From the NCBI GenBank assembly GCA_928721915.1, contig CAKMVZ010000008.1, forward strand, positions 1-62,176: 62,176 nt of DNA, in the 5' to 3' direction. Position 1 is the first letter of the stretch. Every line of letters begins with the position of its first letter. Below the pieces are notes generated by a model that saw only the letters and a list, made by a program, of their open reading frames with translations, ran no database searches and was not told where the DNA came from. Shown one piece after another: positions 1-9,555 of the stretch. The DNA is from an uncultured Clostridia bacterium. GTDB taxonomy: Bacteria > Bacillota > Clostridia > TANB77 > CAG-508. A program made the position numbers and the translations under genes.

Positions 1-1502
1 GCACCAAAAACGACTCCATTTTTTTCTAAAACAAACTCTGCTATTGGTGAAAATGCACCTCCAGACGTACTATTTGACCTTATATCTAAGTCTTTATTAT
101 TCAATACATATCCGCTTTGAATTTTAGCTTTTTTCTCCTTATTTAAAACAGGACAAACCTTTTTACATTTACCACATTTAATACATTTTTCTTTATTTAC
201 TTTTGGATATAAAAAACCTTCCTCATCAGGAACCATTTCAATTGCTTCTTTTGGGCAAATATTTTTACATGCAGTACACCCTGAACATAATTCTTTATCT
301 TTTATTTCAATATAAATTTCTTCTTTTTCTGGTTTATATGAAATAGATTCTAATAACCATTTTTTTGATTCTTCTCTGAAAGCATTTAAATTTTTATTTA
401 CTTTTTCAAAATCTATTTTATATTTTAAAACTTCATCAATATTTTCTAAACCTGTAAGTATTCTATTACTGCTAATTTCAGTGATTTTTAAAATAGAATC
501 TAATCTTGAATTAGTTGAAGCCTTTGCTTTTTCATTATATCTTCTAAAACAGAAAAATTTTTTATTAAATAATAATGAAAAAACAGTTCCATGAAAAGAA
601 TCAGTTAATATGTATTCAGCATTTTTTACTAAATTTATCCACTCTCTTGGTCCAATATCAAAAGGTGCATAATCACAGAATTTATCAGAATATTTTACAT
701 ATTCATCTGCATGATTAAGCGAAACTATTTTTAGCCCAGTTTTTTCTTTTAATCTTTCAGCAAATTTTCTGTGTTCTATATTGTTTCCTAAAAAATAGCA
801 TAAAATATAATTTTCATTATATCTTTTTTCTTTAGAAGCTTCTTTTTCCCATTCTTCTTTTGTTAAAAGTAAAGTTGGATCACATACTAATTTTCCATTA
901 ACTACAGCAATTTCTTTTGCTAGATTTATTCCACTATCTTCTCTTATTGATAAATGATTTATTCTTTTCAAAAAATTTTTATATTTTTCATTATATTTAC
1001 TAGGAATTCTAGAAACACCAAAAGATGTTGCATATGAAATTTTATTAATATTATCAGGTACCCAATTTAATGTATAATAATCAGCAACAACATTTACAGG
1101 AAGCCATAATTGGTCTGAACCAACTAAAACATCTGTATATTTTTCTTCTGCCATTTTGCTAAGTTCTTCATATGTATTTACGCTTTTAGATAAATTAAAT
1201 TCTCTTCTAAATTCTTTATATTTATCATTTCTCAATCTAATATTTTTTCCAAGATTTTTAACGATTTTTTTATCTAATTTTAATTTTATCATTCCAAATT
1301 TTGATTTAATAAAATTAAAATTTGTTATTTGAGAAAGATAATATTTTTTCTTTCCATTTTTAAAATCTATATTATTATCAACATTTATTGTTTCATTAGG
1401 AATATTATTATTATCTAATATTTTTTTCGTGGCATATGCTTGAAGCATGCTTCCATAATTATTTTTAAAATAACATGAAACAATTCCTACCTTTTTAGCC
1501 AT
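1..1502 (-). CDS. Polysaccharide pyruvyl transferase fused to ferredoxin/F420-dehydrogenase-like domain (partial)
   Basis: The reading frame opens at an ATG at 1502 and runs off the left edge, so the C-terminus is missing. The first ~330 residues look like a polysaccharide pyruvyl transferase, with the family features VGSDQLW and DSFHGTVFSLL. Two ferredoxin cysteine clusters follow near residues 407 and 444 (CSGCTACKNICP and CIKCGKCKKVCP). The remaining residues resemble the start of a coenzyme F420 hydrogenase/dehydrogenase beta-subunit domain (STSGGAFSPIAEF). Such fusions occur in capsule and exopolysaccharide clusters and are thought to modify sugars; the substrate is unknown. The start overlaps the end of the upstream glycosyltransferase by 8 bases, which suggests translational coupling. 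It contains no in-frame CGG. Confidence 0.85.
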   Translation of the reverse strand, partial: MAKKVGIVSCYFKNNYGSMLQAYATKKILDNNNIPNETINVDNNIDFKNGKKKYYLSQITNFNFIKSKFGMIKLKLDKKIVKNLGKNIRLRNDKYKEFRREFNLSKSVNTYEELSKMAEEKYTDVLVGSDQLWLPVNVVADYYTLNWVPDNINKISYATSFGVSRIPSKYNEKYKNFLKRINHLSIREDSGINLAKEIAVVNGKLVCDPTLLLTKEEWEKEASKEKRYNENYILCYFLGNNIEHRKFAERLKEKTGLKIVSLNHADEYVKYSDKFCDYAPFDIGPREWINLVKNAEYILTDSFHGTVFSLLFNKKFFCFRRYNEKAKASTNSRLDSILKITEISSNRILTGLENIDEVLKYKIDFEKVNKNLNAFREESKKWLLESISYKPEKEEIYIEIKDKELCSGCTACKNICPKEAIEMVPDEEGFLYPKVNKEKCIKCGKCKKVCPVLNKEKKAKIQSGYVLNNKDLDIRSNSTSGGAFSPIAEFVLEKNGVVFG

Positions 1503-2573
1503 AATATTCTCCCCTATATTTTTCTGCCATATTTTTTATATTATATTCATTTAAAATATCATTTTTTGCATTTGTAGAAATATTTTTTAAATCTTCATTT
1601 TTTAAATTTTTTAAAATTAATTTATAATTTTCTTGGTTAATTAAATATCCATTTTGATTATTTTTAATAACATCTCTATTTCCAATGCAGTCTGTAACTA
1701 GGCAAATTTTTCCTAAATACATTGCTTCTAGTAAAGAAATTGGTAAACCTTCCCAAATAGAAGTTAGAATAAAAATATCATTTTCATTTACAAGTTTTAA
1801 AACTTCTTCTCTTGTTTTCCAGCCTGTAATTTTAATATTTTTACTTATAAGATTATTTTTTAATTCTCCATCACCTATCCATGTAAAATTATATTCCGGA
1901 AAGCTTTCTGCAATTTTATTAAAAAATTCTGGATTTTTTTGATATCCAATTCTACCACTTGTACAAATTTTTAAATTTTTTAAATCTATTTTTTTTATAT
2001 TAAAGTTTTTAGTTTCTTTTTTTAATTTTTCTACATTTATTCCATTATTAATACATATTGAGTTTTTACTTAATTTTAAAGCTTCTTCATATTCACCTTT
2101 TGAACATCCAACTATTTTACATTTTCTCATTGCTCCTATTTTTTCTATTATCCAATAGATTTTCCTTTTTATTCTAGAGCAATCTTGCATTAAAAAAGAA
2201 AAACCGTGAGGATTATATAACATCTTAATTTTTTTGCCATTTGCAACAAACCTACCTAAGAAACCTGCCTTAGACGAATGCAGATGAATAATATCTGGTT
2301 TTTGTGATTTTATTATTTTTTTTAATTCAAAAAAAGCTTTTATATCTTTTTTTAAATTAATACTTCTTGCAAAATTTTTAACTTCTATAAATTTCACATT
2401 TTTTGAAAAATAGCTTTCAAAATTTTCTGGAGTTTGCGGTCTTTTTGAATATGCTACAACAATTTCAAATTCTTCAGATGTTGAATTTATTAAATCAACT
2501 AAAACCGAAAAACTCCACCTCCAAAAGCCTCAACAATATGCAAAATCTTCTTCTTTTTCACTTCTTCTATCAT
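1495..2573 (-). CDS. Family 4 glycosyltransferase, frame broken near its N-terminus
   Basis: A GT-B fold glycosyltransferase of about 360 residues for surface polysaccharide. The C-terminal half carries the group-1 donor-site pattern SIWEGLPISLLEAMYLGK, and the N-terminal part has an acceptor-side IIHLHSSKAGFLGR motif. Translation from ATG 2573 gives ILHIVEAFGGGVF and then stops. The family continuation (LVDLINSTSEEFEIVV) lies in the -1 (= +2) frame. An in-frame CGG sits at the break (2505-2507), but a +1 skip there meets TGA three codons later. This break therefore does not follow the CGG rule seen elsewhere in the window. Loss of one T from a T run is the simplest reading: a sequence error or a true frameshift. 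Confidence 0.75.
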
Positions 2574-2649
2574 GCCTTAGAGTATATCATTATTAATCTA
2601 ATTTTTCAACATATTTTTACATTTTTTAATTATTTTAAATTTAAAATTA

Positions 2650-2943
2650 TTACTTTATTTCTTTTATAGGAACAACTTTTATAGTATATCCTAAAGGATA
2701 TAATAATTTTATCAATGTACTAACTTGTGGAGAACGACTTAAACTTTCAATTTTAGCAATTGAAGGTTGTGTTATATTTGTTTTTTCGCTTAATTCTCTT
2801 TGAGTTATCTTTGCTTTTTTCCTAGCCTCAATTGTTGCTTCAATTAATTCTATCTCTAATTTCATCTCTGCTTCTTCCTCTGGAGTAAATTTTAATTCTT
2901 TTTTTATTTCTTTCCAATTTTTAAATTTGCTCATAATAATCAC
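2650..2943 (-). CDS. HTH (Cro/C1-type) antitoxin, HigA-like
   Basis: A 97-residue protein with a helix-turn-helix in the second half: ITQRELSEKTNITQPSIAKIE, followed by SPQVSTLIKLLYPLGYTIKVVPI. This arrangement is typical of HigA/XRE antitoxins that bind the operator of their own operon and neutralise a RelE-fold toxin. It follows the remnant of a RelE/HigB-type toxin gene on the same strand and overlaps it by 23 bases, which is the usual toxin-first order of higBA. The toxin is degraded, so this is probably an orphan antitoxin. No in-frame CGG. Confidence 0.8.
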   Translation of the reverse strand: MIIMSKFKNWKEIKKELKFTPEEEAEMKLEIELIEATIEARKKAKITQRELSEKTNITQPSIAKIESLSRSPQVSTLIKLLYPLGYTIKVVPIKEIK

Positions 2944-3198
2944 TCCTTTTTTTATAATCTTTCAATAATCTTTTTGCTTTTTCTATTTCTTTTTTAGGTG
3001 TTTTCTTGCTTTGTTTTATAAAAAAATTTAGTAATACAAACTTATTATTGCATAAATTTGCAAAAAGAATTCTATATACATATTTATTTTCTTTAGTTTT
3101 ACTCTATTTTCTTTATTACTAGACATATTCAAGTTTTTTATATATTCATACACTTCACCATACCCATTTTTATCTTCATAAAATTCTATTTCATACAT
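2921..3198 (-). pseudogene. Remnant of RelE/HigB-family toxin
   Basis: From ATG 3198, preceded by AGGAGG, the frame reads MYEIEFYEDKNGYGEVYEYI and continues to NRVKLKKI before stopping. A second frame gives the family C-terminus FVLLNFFIKQSKKTPKKEIE up to the TAA at 2921. The central RelE segment of roughly 50 residues (normally the GLWELR region) is missing and the two parts are out of frame. This is an internally deleted, inactive toxin gene. The break does not involve CGG, so it is ordinary decay. Confidence 0.7.
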
Positions 3199-3302
3199 TT
3201 ATATTTATACCTCCTTTATTATAACTTAAAAGCTATCAAAAATCAATATTTCTATTAATCCTCTAAAAATTATATTATTTTCTGTATATGTTTGAAATAT
3301 TA

Positions 3303-3660
3303 GGCTAGAAATGAGCCTTTAGAATTAAATTGTTTTCTTAATCAAAACAATTTAAAATGAGAAAAATAAATTAATTTAAATAATTTTAATTTTTAAAATA
3401 TGTAAAATTATTTAAAGCAAAATAAAAATTAATTAAAAAAATTTTATATAAAACTAATTAGAATAATTTTATATAAAATTATTTATAAATTAAATATATT
3501 TAAATTTAATATTTTATAAAAATTATTATAAATTAAATAAAACAAAACTCTATGTTTTATCATAAAAACTTTATATAAAATTTATTTGCACTTATTTTAG
3601 CATGCTATTTTTAATTTGTAAATAGTTATTAGTAAATTTATTATGCTATTTAATGTCATA
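3303..3660. repeat. AT-rich repeat element, copy A
   Basis: A 30-base segment at 3303-3332, beginning GGCTAGAAATGAGCC, is identical to 18024-18053. The similarity continues more weakly beyond it and recurs at the far end (a GCATGCTA...TTGTAAATAG stretch here, a similar one at 18125-18150). GGCT/AGCC can form a small hairpin. Copy A contains about 200 extra bases of almost pure A/T. It lies just upstream of the decayed toxin gene. No reading frame was found inside. It could be a dead non-autonomous element or a conserved leader; the sequence does not decide. Confidence 0.55.
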
Positions 3661-3690
3661 TAAGTTACTTATTTTTTGCAAAATAAATAA

Positions 3691-3727
3691 ACCTAAAAAA
3701 TTGATTTTCAAAATCAAATTTTTAGGT
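3691..3727 (-). terminator. Hairpin terminator downstream of lipoprotein gene
   Basis: Inverted repeat ACCTAAAAAATTGATTTT / AAAATCAAATTTTTAGGT lying ~65 bases beyond the lipoprotein stop codon, with flanking A/T runs. Likely an intrinsic terminator, possibly bidirectional. Confidence 0.6.
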
Positions 3728-3793
3728 CTATTATCTAACTTTTATAATTTAATATTAAAGTTTTTTAAAATAATCTAAATATTTAATAAATCT

Positions 3794-4336
3794 TTAATTT
3801 TCTGTAATTATTATTTTTTCTATTAAATCATTTTCAGCATAATCAGCTTCAACTGAATATGTTTTTGCAGCACTTAGTTTCCTTCTTAAACTTGTTAAAT
3901 CTCCTGTATAAGTTTCGATGTCCTCTACTGCTTCTTCTCCTCCCGAAATTACTGTATCTCCATATTCAACTGTTGGTAAAAATTCTGCATCATTTTTATT
4001 TGTAGTAGCATTACTTACTAATGTGCTAATTAAAGTTGTTACATTAGTTTGTCTTTGTGAATCTCCTAAATAATCTTCAAATTGTTCATTAAATCTTGAG
4101 ATTTCTGTTTCTTCTAATTCGTCTGTTTTATCTACTCTATTTCCGCTACTACTTTCATTTGAAGAGTCATCCTCTTCATCAACTGATGTTTCTTCTGTAT
4201 TTTCTTCTGAAGCTTCGCTAGTTGTAGTATTTTCTCCTTCGCTAGTAGTTTTTTCTGAATCTCCACAAGCTGTAAATACAAATAAAACTGCTAATAATAA
4301 AACACTTAATAAAATTAATTTTAAAGATTTTCTCAT
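3794..4336 (-). CDS. Lipoprotein with a pilus-cluster-like C-terminal domain
   Basis: A 180-residue secreted lipoprotein. The N-terminus MRKSLKLILLSVLLLAVLFV leads to a lipobox FTAC, so the mature protein should start at the lipidated cysteine. A low-complexity Ser/Thr/Glu linker spans about residues 28-75. The C-terminal ~100 residues (FNEQFEDYLGD, LISTLVSNATTNK, SVEADYAENDLIEKIII) resemble the 162-residue protein of the Tad-like cluster at 29798-30286 (FNDPITQYTGDS, LVTKLASDASTNK). This suggests an extracellular domain shared with that apparatus. The function is unknown. RBS AAGGAGGAAAG is upstream and no in-frame CGG is present. Confidence 0.75.
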   Translation of the reverse strand: MRKSLKLILLSVLLLAVLFVFTACGDSEKTTSEGENTTTSEASEENTEETSVDEEDDSSNESSSGNRVDKTDELEETEISRFNEQFEDYLGDSQRQTNVTTLISTLVSNATTNKNDAEFLPTVEYGDTVISGGEEAVEDIETYTGDLTSLRRKLSAAKTYSVEADYAENDLIEKIIITEN

Positions 4337-4408
4337 TTTCTTTCCTCCTTTACACTAGCTCATTATATATCAAAAATATAATTTTTAAAATACTTTTTTA
4401 TAAAAATT

Positions 4409-6776
4409 TTAACTTCTTAACTCTGCTTTTAAAACTTTTTCTAATCTTTCAATTATTTTTTGTAAAACCTCATTTACTTCTTCATCTGTTAAAGTTCTAT
4501 CTTGAGCTCCAAAGATTAGAGAATATGCTAAACTTTTTCTTCCAAGTCCTATATTTTCTCCTTCATAAACATCAAAGATTTCTGATTTTAAGAATAATCT
4601 TCCTCCTGCTTTTTTTATTTCTGTTTCAACTTCTTGTGAAGTAATATTTTTATCAACTATAACTGAAATATCTTTATTTATAGTTGGGTATTTTGAAATT
4701 TCTTTAAATGTCATTTTTCCAACTTTTTTAGATAGTAATTTGTCTAAATTAATTTCTAAAACAAATACTGGTTCTTTTATTTCTTCTGGATGAATTCTAC
4801 CGAACAACTCCTACAATATCTCCATTTACTGAAATTTCAGCAGTTTGGCCCGGGTGAAATTCTTTAATTTCTTGTTTTGGATATACAAAACTATATCTTC
4901 CTCCATATCCTAAATAATCTAATATTTCTTCTGCGATTCCTTTTATTACATAAAAATCTACTGACTTTTTCTTCATTCCTTCAAAGAAATTGCCTGTCAT
5001 TAATGCACATAATTTTTGATTTTCTCCATATTTTTCTTGCTTTTTAAAGAATCCTTTTCCTATTTCAAAAATTGAAACATCTTTATTATAATGAGCTTTA
5101 TTATATTCATAAGTTTTTACTAAAGAAGGAATTAAGCTATATCTTAAAACATTTCTTTCTTCTGTCATTGGGTCTAATAATCTTAATTCTTCAAATTCAT
5201 CATTTGTATATTTATGAACTTCCTTTTCATTTATTAAAACATATGTTAAAGTCTCATTTAATCCTAAATCCACCATTTTATTTCTTATATTTCTTAAAGT
5301 TCCATTTTTACTTCCTCTTTTCATTGGAACTAAAGGTAATTTTCCTTGGATATTATCTACACCATAAATACGGCTTACTTCTTCAATTAAATCTTCTGGA
5401 ATAGAAATATCTAATCTTCTTCTAGGAACTAAAACTTTTGCTTTTTTATCATCTGATGTAGCTTTAAAGCCTAATCTTCTAAATACATCTAAAATTTCTT
5501 CTTTAGAAATATTTATGCCCAATAAATCATTTACTTGTTTAAATTCTAAAGTAATTTCTCTATCATCTTTTTCTGTTTTATCATAAACACATTTTCCACC
5601 TACAACAGTTCCAGAAGCATATTCTTCTAATAATTTACAAGCCCTTTCAATTGCCATATATGTTCTATTTGGATCAATTCCTTTTTCAAATCTATTGCTT
5701 GCTTCACTTCTTAATATTTTTTTAGAAGTTTTTCTAACCATAACTGAATCAAAAATTGCAGCTTCAATAATAACATTTTTTGTAGTAGGCTCAACTTCTG
5801 TTGAAAGTCCACCCATAACACCTGCTAAACCAATTGATTTTTCTCCATCTGAAATTACAATATCAGTTTCTGCTAAAGTTCTTTCTATGTTATCTAAAGT
5901 TGTTAGTTTTTCATTATTCTTTGCTTGCCTTACTTCTAAACATCCTTTTAAACTATCTCTATCATAAAAATGTAAGGGTTGGCCACATTCTAACATTACG
6001 AAATTACTAATATCAACTACATTATTTATTGGTCTTATACCACTTGCAATCAATCTATTTTTTATAAAATCTGGACTTTCTTTTATAGTTACATTTTTTA
6101 CTTCTTTAGCCAAGAAAAGTGAACAATTTGGAGTATTTATTTTTAATTTAAAAGTATCATTAATATCATCTTTTGTCTCATTATGAGATAAATCAATATC
6201 TTTTACTTTTTTATCATAAATTGCACCAATTTCATAAGCCATTCCTAATATGCTTAATAAATCTCCTCTATTTGCAGTTAAATCAAAATCAATAACTTCA
6301 TCATCTAATTTCATATATTTTACAGGATCTTCTCCAATAGGAGCGTCATCTGGTAAAACATGAATTCCGTTTTTATCTTCTTCTGATAAATATTTTTTAT
6401 CAATTCCTATTTCGTAAAGAGCACAAATCATTCCATTTGATTCTTGACCTCTTATATTAGATTTTTTTATTTTTATACCACCTGGAAGTTCTGCTCCAAC
6501 TAAAGCAACTATAACTTTTTGCCCTTTCTTTACATTTGGCGCTCCACAAACAATATTTAAAATTTCACTTCCTATATCTACAGTGCAAATATGAAGATGA
6601 TTAGAATCAGGATGAGGCTCACATGTTTTAACTTCACCTATTATTAAATTAGTAGCAGAAACTAATTTTTCAGCTGAATCGTACTCATTTCCAACTCTAG
6701 TCATATCCTCTGCTAAAACTTTAACTGGAACATCTATATCAACATAATCTTTTACAAAATTTAAACTTAATTTCAT
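4409..6776 (-). CDS. pheT: Phenylalanyl-tRNA synthetase beta chain, one CGG +1 site
   Basis: PheT, 788 residues when read with one +1 step, charges tRNA-Phe together with PheS. It has the tRNA-binding domain (KTCEPHPDSNHLHICTVD), the B3/B4 and B5 domains and a C-terminal anticodon-binding FDX-ACB domain (TFKEISKYPTINKDISVIVD). ATG 6776 is chosen because GGAGGAAAGAAA precedes it. At 4800-4802 the frame reads GTT CGG TAG. Skipping the C gives GTT GGT AGA, restoring VGVVGRIHPEE, with Gly659 at the conserved Gly before the HP motif. Without the shift the protein loses the last ~130 residues. The gene follows pheS under the same T-box. Confidence 0.95.
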
Positions 6777-6822
6777 TTTCTTTCCTCCTTGCAAATTTCA
6801 ATTATATTTCTAAGTAGCGCTA

Positions 6823-6839
6823 GTGATATATTATATCAC
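6823..6839. other. 17-bp palindrome between pheS and pheT
   Basis: GTGATATA-T-TATATCAC, a near-perfect inverted repeat with a one-base centre in the 88-base gap between pheS and pheT. It has no T-run, so it is not an obvious terminator. It may be an mRNA processing or stability hairpin. Confidence 0.4.
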
Positions 6840-6864
6840 GGAAGCGGAAACATTAGTTATATTC

Positions 6865-7921
6865 TTAGTTTTCTACATCCATTCTATCAAATTGGCTTAA
6901 AAATTTAACATCATTCGTATATAAATATCTCATATCTGTAATTCCATATTTAAACATCGCTAATCTATCAATTCCAGTTCCAAAAGCAAAGCCAGAATAA
7001 ATTTCAGGGTCATATCCATTCATTTTTAAAACATTTGGATGAACCATACCAGAACCTAAAACTTCTATCCAACCTGTATGTTTGCAAAGCGGACAACCTT
7101 TTCCTCCACATTTAAAACATGTAACATCTACTTCATATGATGGCTCTGTAAATGGAAAATAGCTTGGTCTAAAACGAAGTTCAGTTTTTTCTCCTAACAT
7201 TTTTCTCATAAATACTTCTAATGTACCTTTTAAATCTGCTAAAGAAATATTTACAGTATCTTTTCTATCAATAACTAATCCTTCAATTTGATTAAATTGA
7301 TGTGAGTGAGTTGCATCATCTTCTCTTCTATAAGTTTTTCCTAAAGTTATTATTCTAATTGGTGTTTTTTCTTTATTTGCAACCATTGTTCTTGCTTGAA
7401 CTGAAGATGTTTGAGTTCTTAATAAATATTCATCTGTTATATAAAAACTATCTTGCATATCACGAGCCGGATGACCTCCGTGGCAAATTTAATCTTTCAA
7501 AGCAAAATTCATCAGTTTCTAATTCTGGGCCTTCAACAACATCATATCCCATAGACACAAATAAATCCTCAATTTCTTCTATTACTCTATTTAGTGGATG
7601 CTTACTTCCTCTTTTAATTTTATTTCCAGGTAAAGTAATATCAATTTTTTCTTTTTCTAACTTTTCCCTGATAGCTTGATTTTTTATTTTTTCTTCTACT
7701 TTAGATATTTTTTCTTCAATTTCTTTTTTTACTTCATTTACTAAGGCACCGATTTTAGGCCTTTCTTCCTTACTTAAAGCACCTAAACTTTTTAGCATTT
7801 CAGAAAGCTCACTTTTCTTTCCTAAAAATTTAACTTTCAAATCTTGTAATTCTTTAGAATTTTTTATTTTTTCTAATTGTTCTTCTGCACTTTTTTTGAT
7901 TTCTTCAATTTTTTCTTTCAT
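6865..7921 (-). CDS. pheS: Phenylalanyl-tRNA synthetase alpha chain, one CGG +1 site
   Basis: PheS, 351 residues with one +1 step, is the catalytic subunit of PheRS. It has an N-terminal coiled coil (~1-90), then class II motifs: DMQDSFYITDEYLLRTQTS, the YRREDDATHSHQFNQIEGL motif 2 region and FGTGIDRLAMFKYG (motif 3). At 7478-7480 the frame reads CCA CGG AGG and stops ten codons later. Skipping C gives CCA GGA GGT CAT, that is NLPGGHPARDMQD, which matches the family (NLPKGHPARDMQD) with no gap. The inserted Gly148 sits next to the conserved GHPARD motif. The RBS is good. The gene lies behind a Phe-type T-box. Confidence 0.95.
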
Positions 7922-7963
7922 ATTAACCTCCCTTTCTATTCTTAAATTTTAATTAAAACAAAA

Positions 7964-7993
7964 AATCCTAATAAAGTTTAAACTTTATTAGGA
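7964..7993 (-). terminator. T-box leader terminator
   Basis: Strong hairpin TCCTAATAAAG/CTTTATTAGGA followed on the minus strand by a T-run, just upstream of pheS. It begins inside the T-box complement, as expected for the attenuator that competes with the antiterminator. Confidence 0.85.
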
Positions 7994-8241
7994 CGTCTAA
8001 AATCATAAAACGTGTTACCACCTAATTTTATTAATTTAACTTTAAAGTTAAATTAACCTCATTAATAGCTATAACGTAGCAACCGGCTATTCCTACTATA
8101 ATTTCAAAATAGCACCTCAAAAAGTGAAATTTCAGTAATTTATATATTAACAAGCTTTCAGCCTAAGACTTGTTTTCTCTTTTTAATATATTTTTAAACT
8201 ACTTACTTTGCTTTTCTAAAACGGCTTAACATTTTAACTTA
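7964..8241 (-). promoter_or_regulatory. T-box riboswitch controlling pheS-pheT
   Basis: A leader of about 280 nt on the minus strand. It carries the T-box core AGGTGGTAACACG (8011-8023; the usual form is AGGGTGGTACCGCG) followed by a terminator. A long imperfect stem I lies upstream and includes GAAATTTCAC, where TTC could be the Phe specifier. T-boxes bind uncharged tRNA and allow antitermination of synthetase genes. Position and specifier both fit sensing of uncharged tRNA-Phe. The specifier assignment is inferred by eye. Confidence 0.85.
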
Positions 8242-8247
8242 AAAAAT

Positions 8248-8276
8248 ACTATAACACATTTTTTTAAGTATTTCAA
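8248..8276 (-). promoter_or_regulatory. Promoter of pheST leader
   Basis: TTGAAA (8271-8276) and TATAGT (8248-8253) on the minus strand, separated by 17 bases, a few bases before the T-box leader. Confidence 0.7.
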
Positions 8277-8293
8277 GTGTTTTATTTACTTTT

Positions 8294-8458
8294 TTAGCGA
8301 CTTTGCTCATCATTATCCTTTTGAAATTCTTTTGAAACTTCAATAGAATTAATTTTATACTTACCTAAAACCGCTTCAAAATCTCCTTTATATTCTTTTA
8401 AAACATTTTTACATGCACTATTTACTTTTGTAGTAAAATCACTTAAATTTCCTCTCAT
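8294..8458 (-). CDS. Small unknown protein (54 aa)
   Basis: ATG 8458 follows an AAGGAG-type RBS and reads MRGNLSDFTTKVNSACKNVL to ...KDNDEQSR before TAA. The protein is charged, probably helical and soluble. It follows the 296-residue coiled-coil gene by 27 bases, so they likely share a transcript. No family recognised. It has a CGG in the GCG GTT phase and no shift. Confidence 0.6.
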   Translation of the reverse strand: MRGNLSDFTTKVNSACKNVLKEYKGDFEAVLGKYKINSIEVSKEFQKDNDEQSR

Positions 8459-8485
8459 AAAAAATCTCCTTTTTTATCTTTCATT

Positions 8486-9376
8486 TTAAGCTAGTTTTAA
8501 ATTATCTAATTCATTTGTTTTAAATTCAGAAATTCTAAGTTTTAAAGGCTCAATAATAGTTTTTGAAACCATTTTTGGAGTATTAAACTTACTTGAAAAA
8601 AATCTGGTAATTTTAGAAAAGGCATGTGGCTTTTTTATTGTAACTGAGATCCATTTATTTTTTGTTTCCATAGCCTCTTCTAAAAGCATTTTTTTATTAT
8701 TTTCTAATTCTTCAATTTGTTTATTAATATTTACTAAATTCTTTTCAAGACCAGCAATTTCAGACATATTAGTCTTATTTTTTTCTTTTATTCTTTCTAC
8801 ATTTTTCTCTAATTTTTGCATTTGTTCTTGTTCTAAATCTAAACTATCTTCAATTTTTCTAATATCTTGCAAATTTAAATTATTTTCTTTTTTTCTATTA
8901 GAAAAAATCTCAAAATACTTTCTATTTGTTTCTCCTAATGTATTTTTTAATTTATCTGTTTCTTTTTGTTTTTCCTTTTTATTTTCATCTGACTTGAAAT
9001 TTTCTTCTTTAAAAATCTTACCAATAAGATGACTTTCAAGTTCTACTCTTTTCAAAATTAAATCTTCAATTTTACTATCAAAATAGTCACTGTATTCAGT
9101 AAGTGTAGCTTCATAATCAGTTAAAACATCTAATATTTCTTTTTTTATAATATCATAATGTTTAGATTTTTCATTAAACTTAGGATTTATTTTATACATA
9201 CTTGCTTGAATTGAGTTAAATTGATTATTAACTTTCATATTAATAGTTTCTTTTGAAACTTTATCAGCTAGAGCCCTTTTAATTGTTGCGCTCATTGTTA
9301 TGTCATTAATTGTTGTATCCAAAAATCTTTTTAGAGCTGATTGTGCATATTTTTCATTTATTCCTTTTTCTTGCAT
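8486..9376 (-). CDS. Unknown coiled-coil protein
   Basis: 296 residues, ATG preceded by GGAGGTAGCT. No family recognised. The N-terminal ~110 residues are helical (MQEKGINEKYAQSALKRFL). Residues ~120-245 are a strongly charged coiled coil rich in Lys/Glu/Asn. The last ~45 residues are basic with little heptad pattern (KPHAFSKITRFFSSKF). No signal peptide or membrane segment is seen. Flanking small genes and the similar arrangement at 49186-52230 suggest a two-copy module of unknown role. Confidence 0.7.
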   Translation of the reverse strand: MQEKGINEKYAQSALKRFLDTTINDITMSATIKRALADKVSKETINMKVNNQFNSIQASMYKINPKFNEKSKHYDIIKKEILDVLTDYEATLTEYSDYFDSKIEDLILKRVELESHLIGKIFKEENFKSDENKKEKQKETDKLKNTLGETNRKYFEIFSNRKKENNLNLQDIRKIEDSLDLEQEQMQKLEKNVERIKEKNKTNMSEIAGLEKNLVNINKQIEELENNKKMLLEEAMETKNKWISVTIKKPHAFSKITRFFSSKFNTPKMVSKTIIEPLKLRISEFKTNELDNLKLA

Positions 9377-9385
9377 AGCTACCTC

Positions 9386-9538
9386 CTACTTTCTAAGTCT
9401 TTTTGTGATTTTTTTACCTTGAGTAAAGCTTAAATCTTTTTTCTCCTCAACTTTTTTTAATAATTTTTCAATTTCTGTAGCTTCCATATAATCTAAATTA
9501 TAAATTTTACCTTCATACACAATTGTTCCAAGATTCAT
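9386..9538 (-). CDS. Small unknown protein (50 aa), paralogue of 49186-49338
   Basis: Starts at ATG 9538 after AAAGGGATTTAAA and reads MNLGTIVYEGKIYNLDYM, then a charged helical segment ending in TKRLRK. It resembles the 50-residue product at 49186-49338 (FGSIMHEGKIVNIDMS, then a Glu/Lys helix). The pattern is I-V/M-x-EGKI-x-N-x-D. Both precede large coiled-coil genes, so a shared role is likely. No known family recognised. Confidence 0.6.
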   Translation of the reverse strand: MNLGTIVYEGKIYNLDYMEATEIEKLLKKVEEKKDLSFTQGKKITKRLRK

Positions 9539-9555
9539 AAATTTTAAATCCCTTT

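Noticed and set aside
2921..3198. HigB-like gene as another recoded gene
   Set aside because: About 50 residues are missing and no CGG lies at the break; plain decay.
3401..3560. Possible promoters in the A/T-only stretch
   Set aside because: Any -10-like match is expected by chance in such composition.
5072..5967. Plus-strand open frames within pheT and similar overlaps elsewhere
   Set aside because: Low-complexity antisense frames (Leu/Ile/Phe-rich) opposite clear genes, without RBS.
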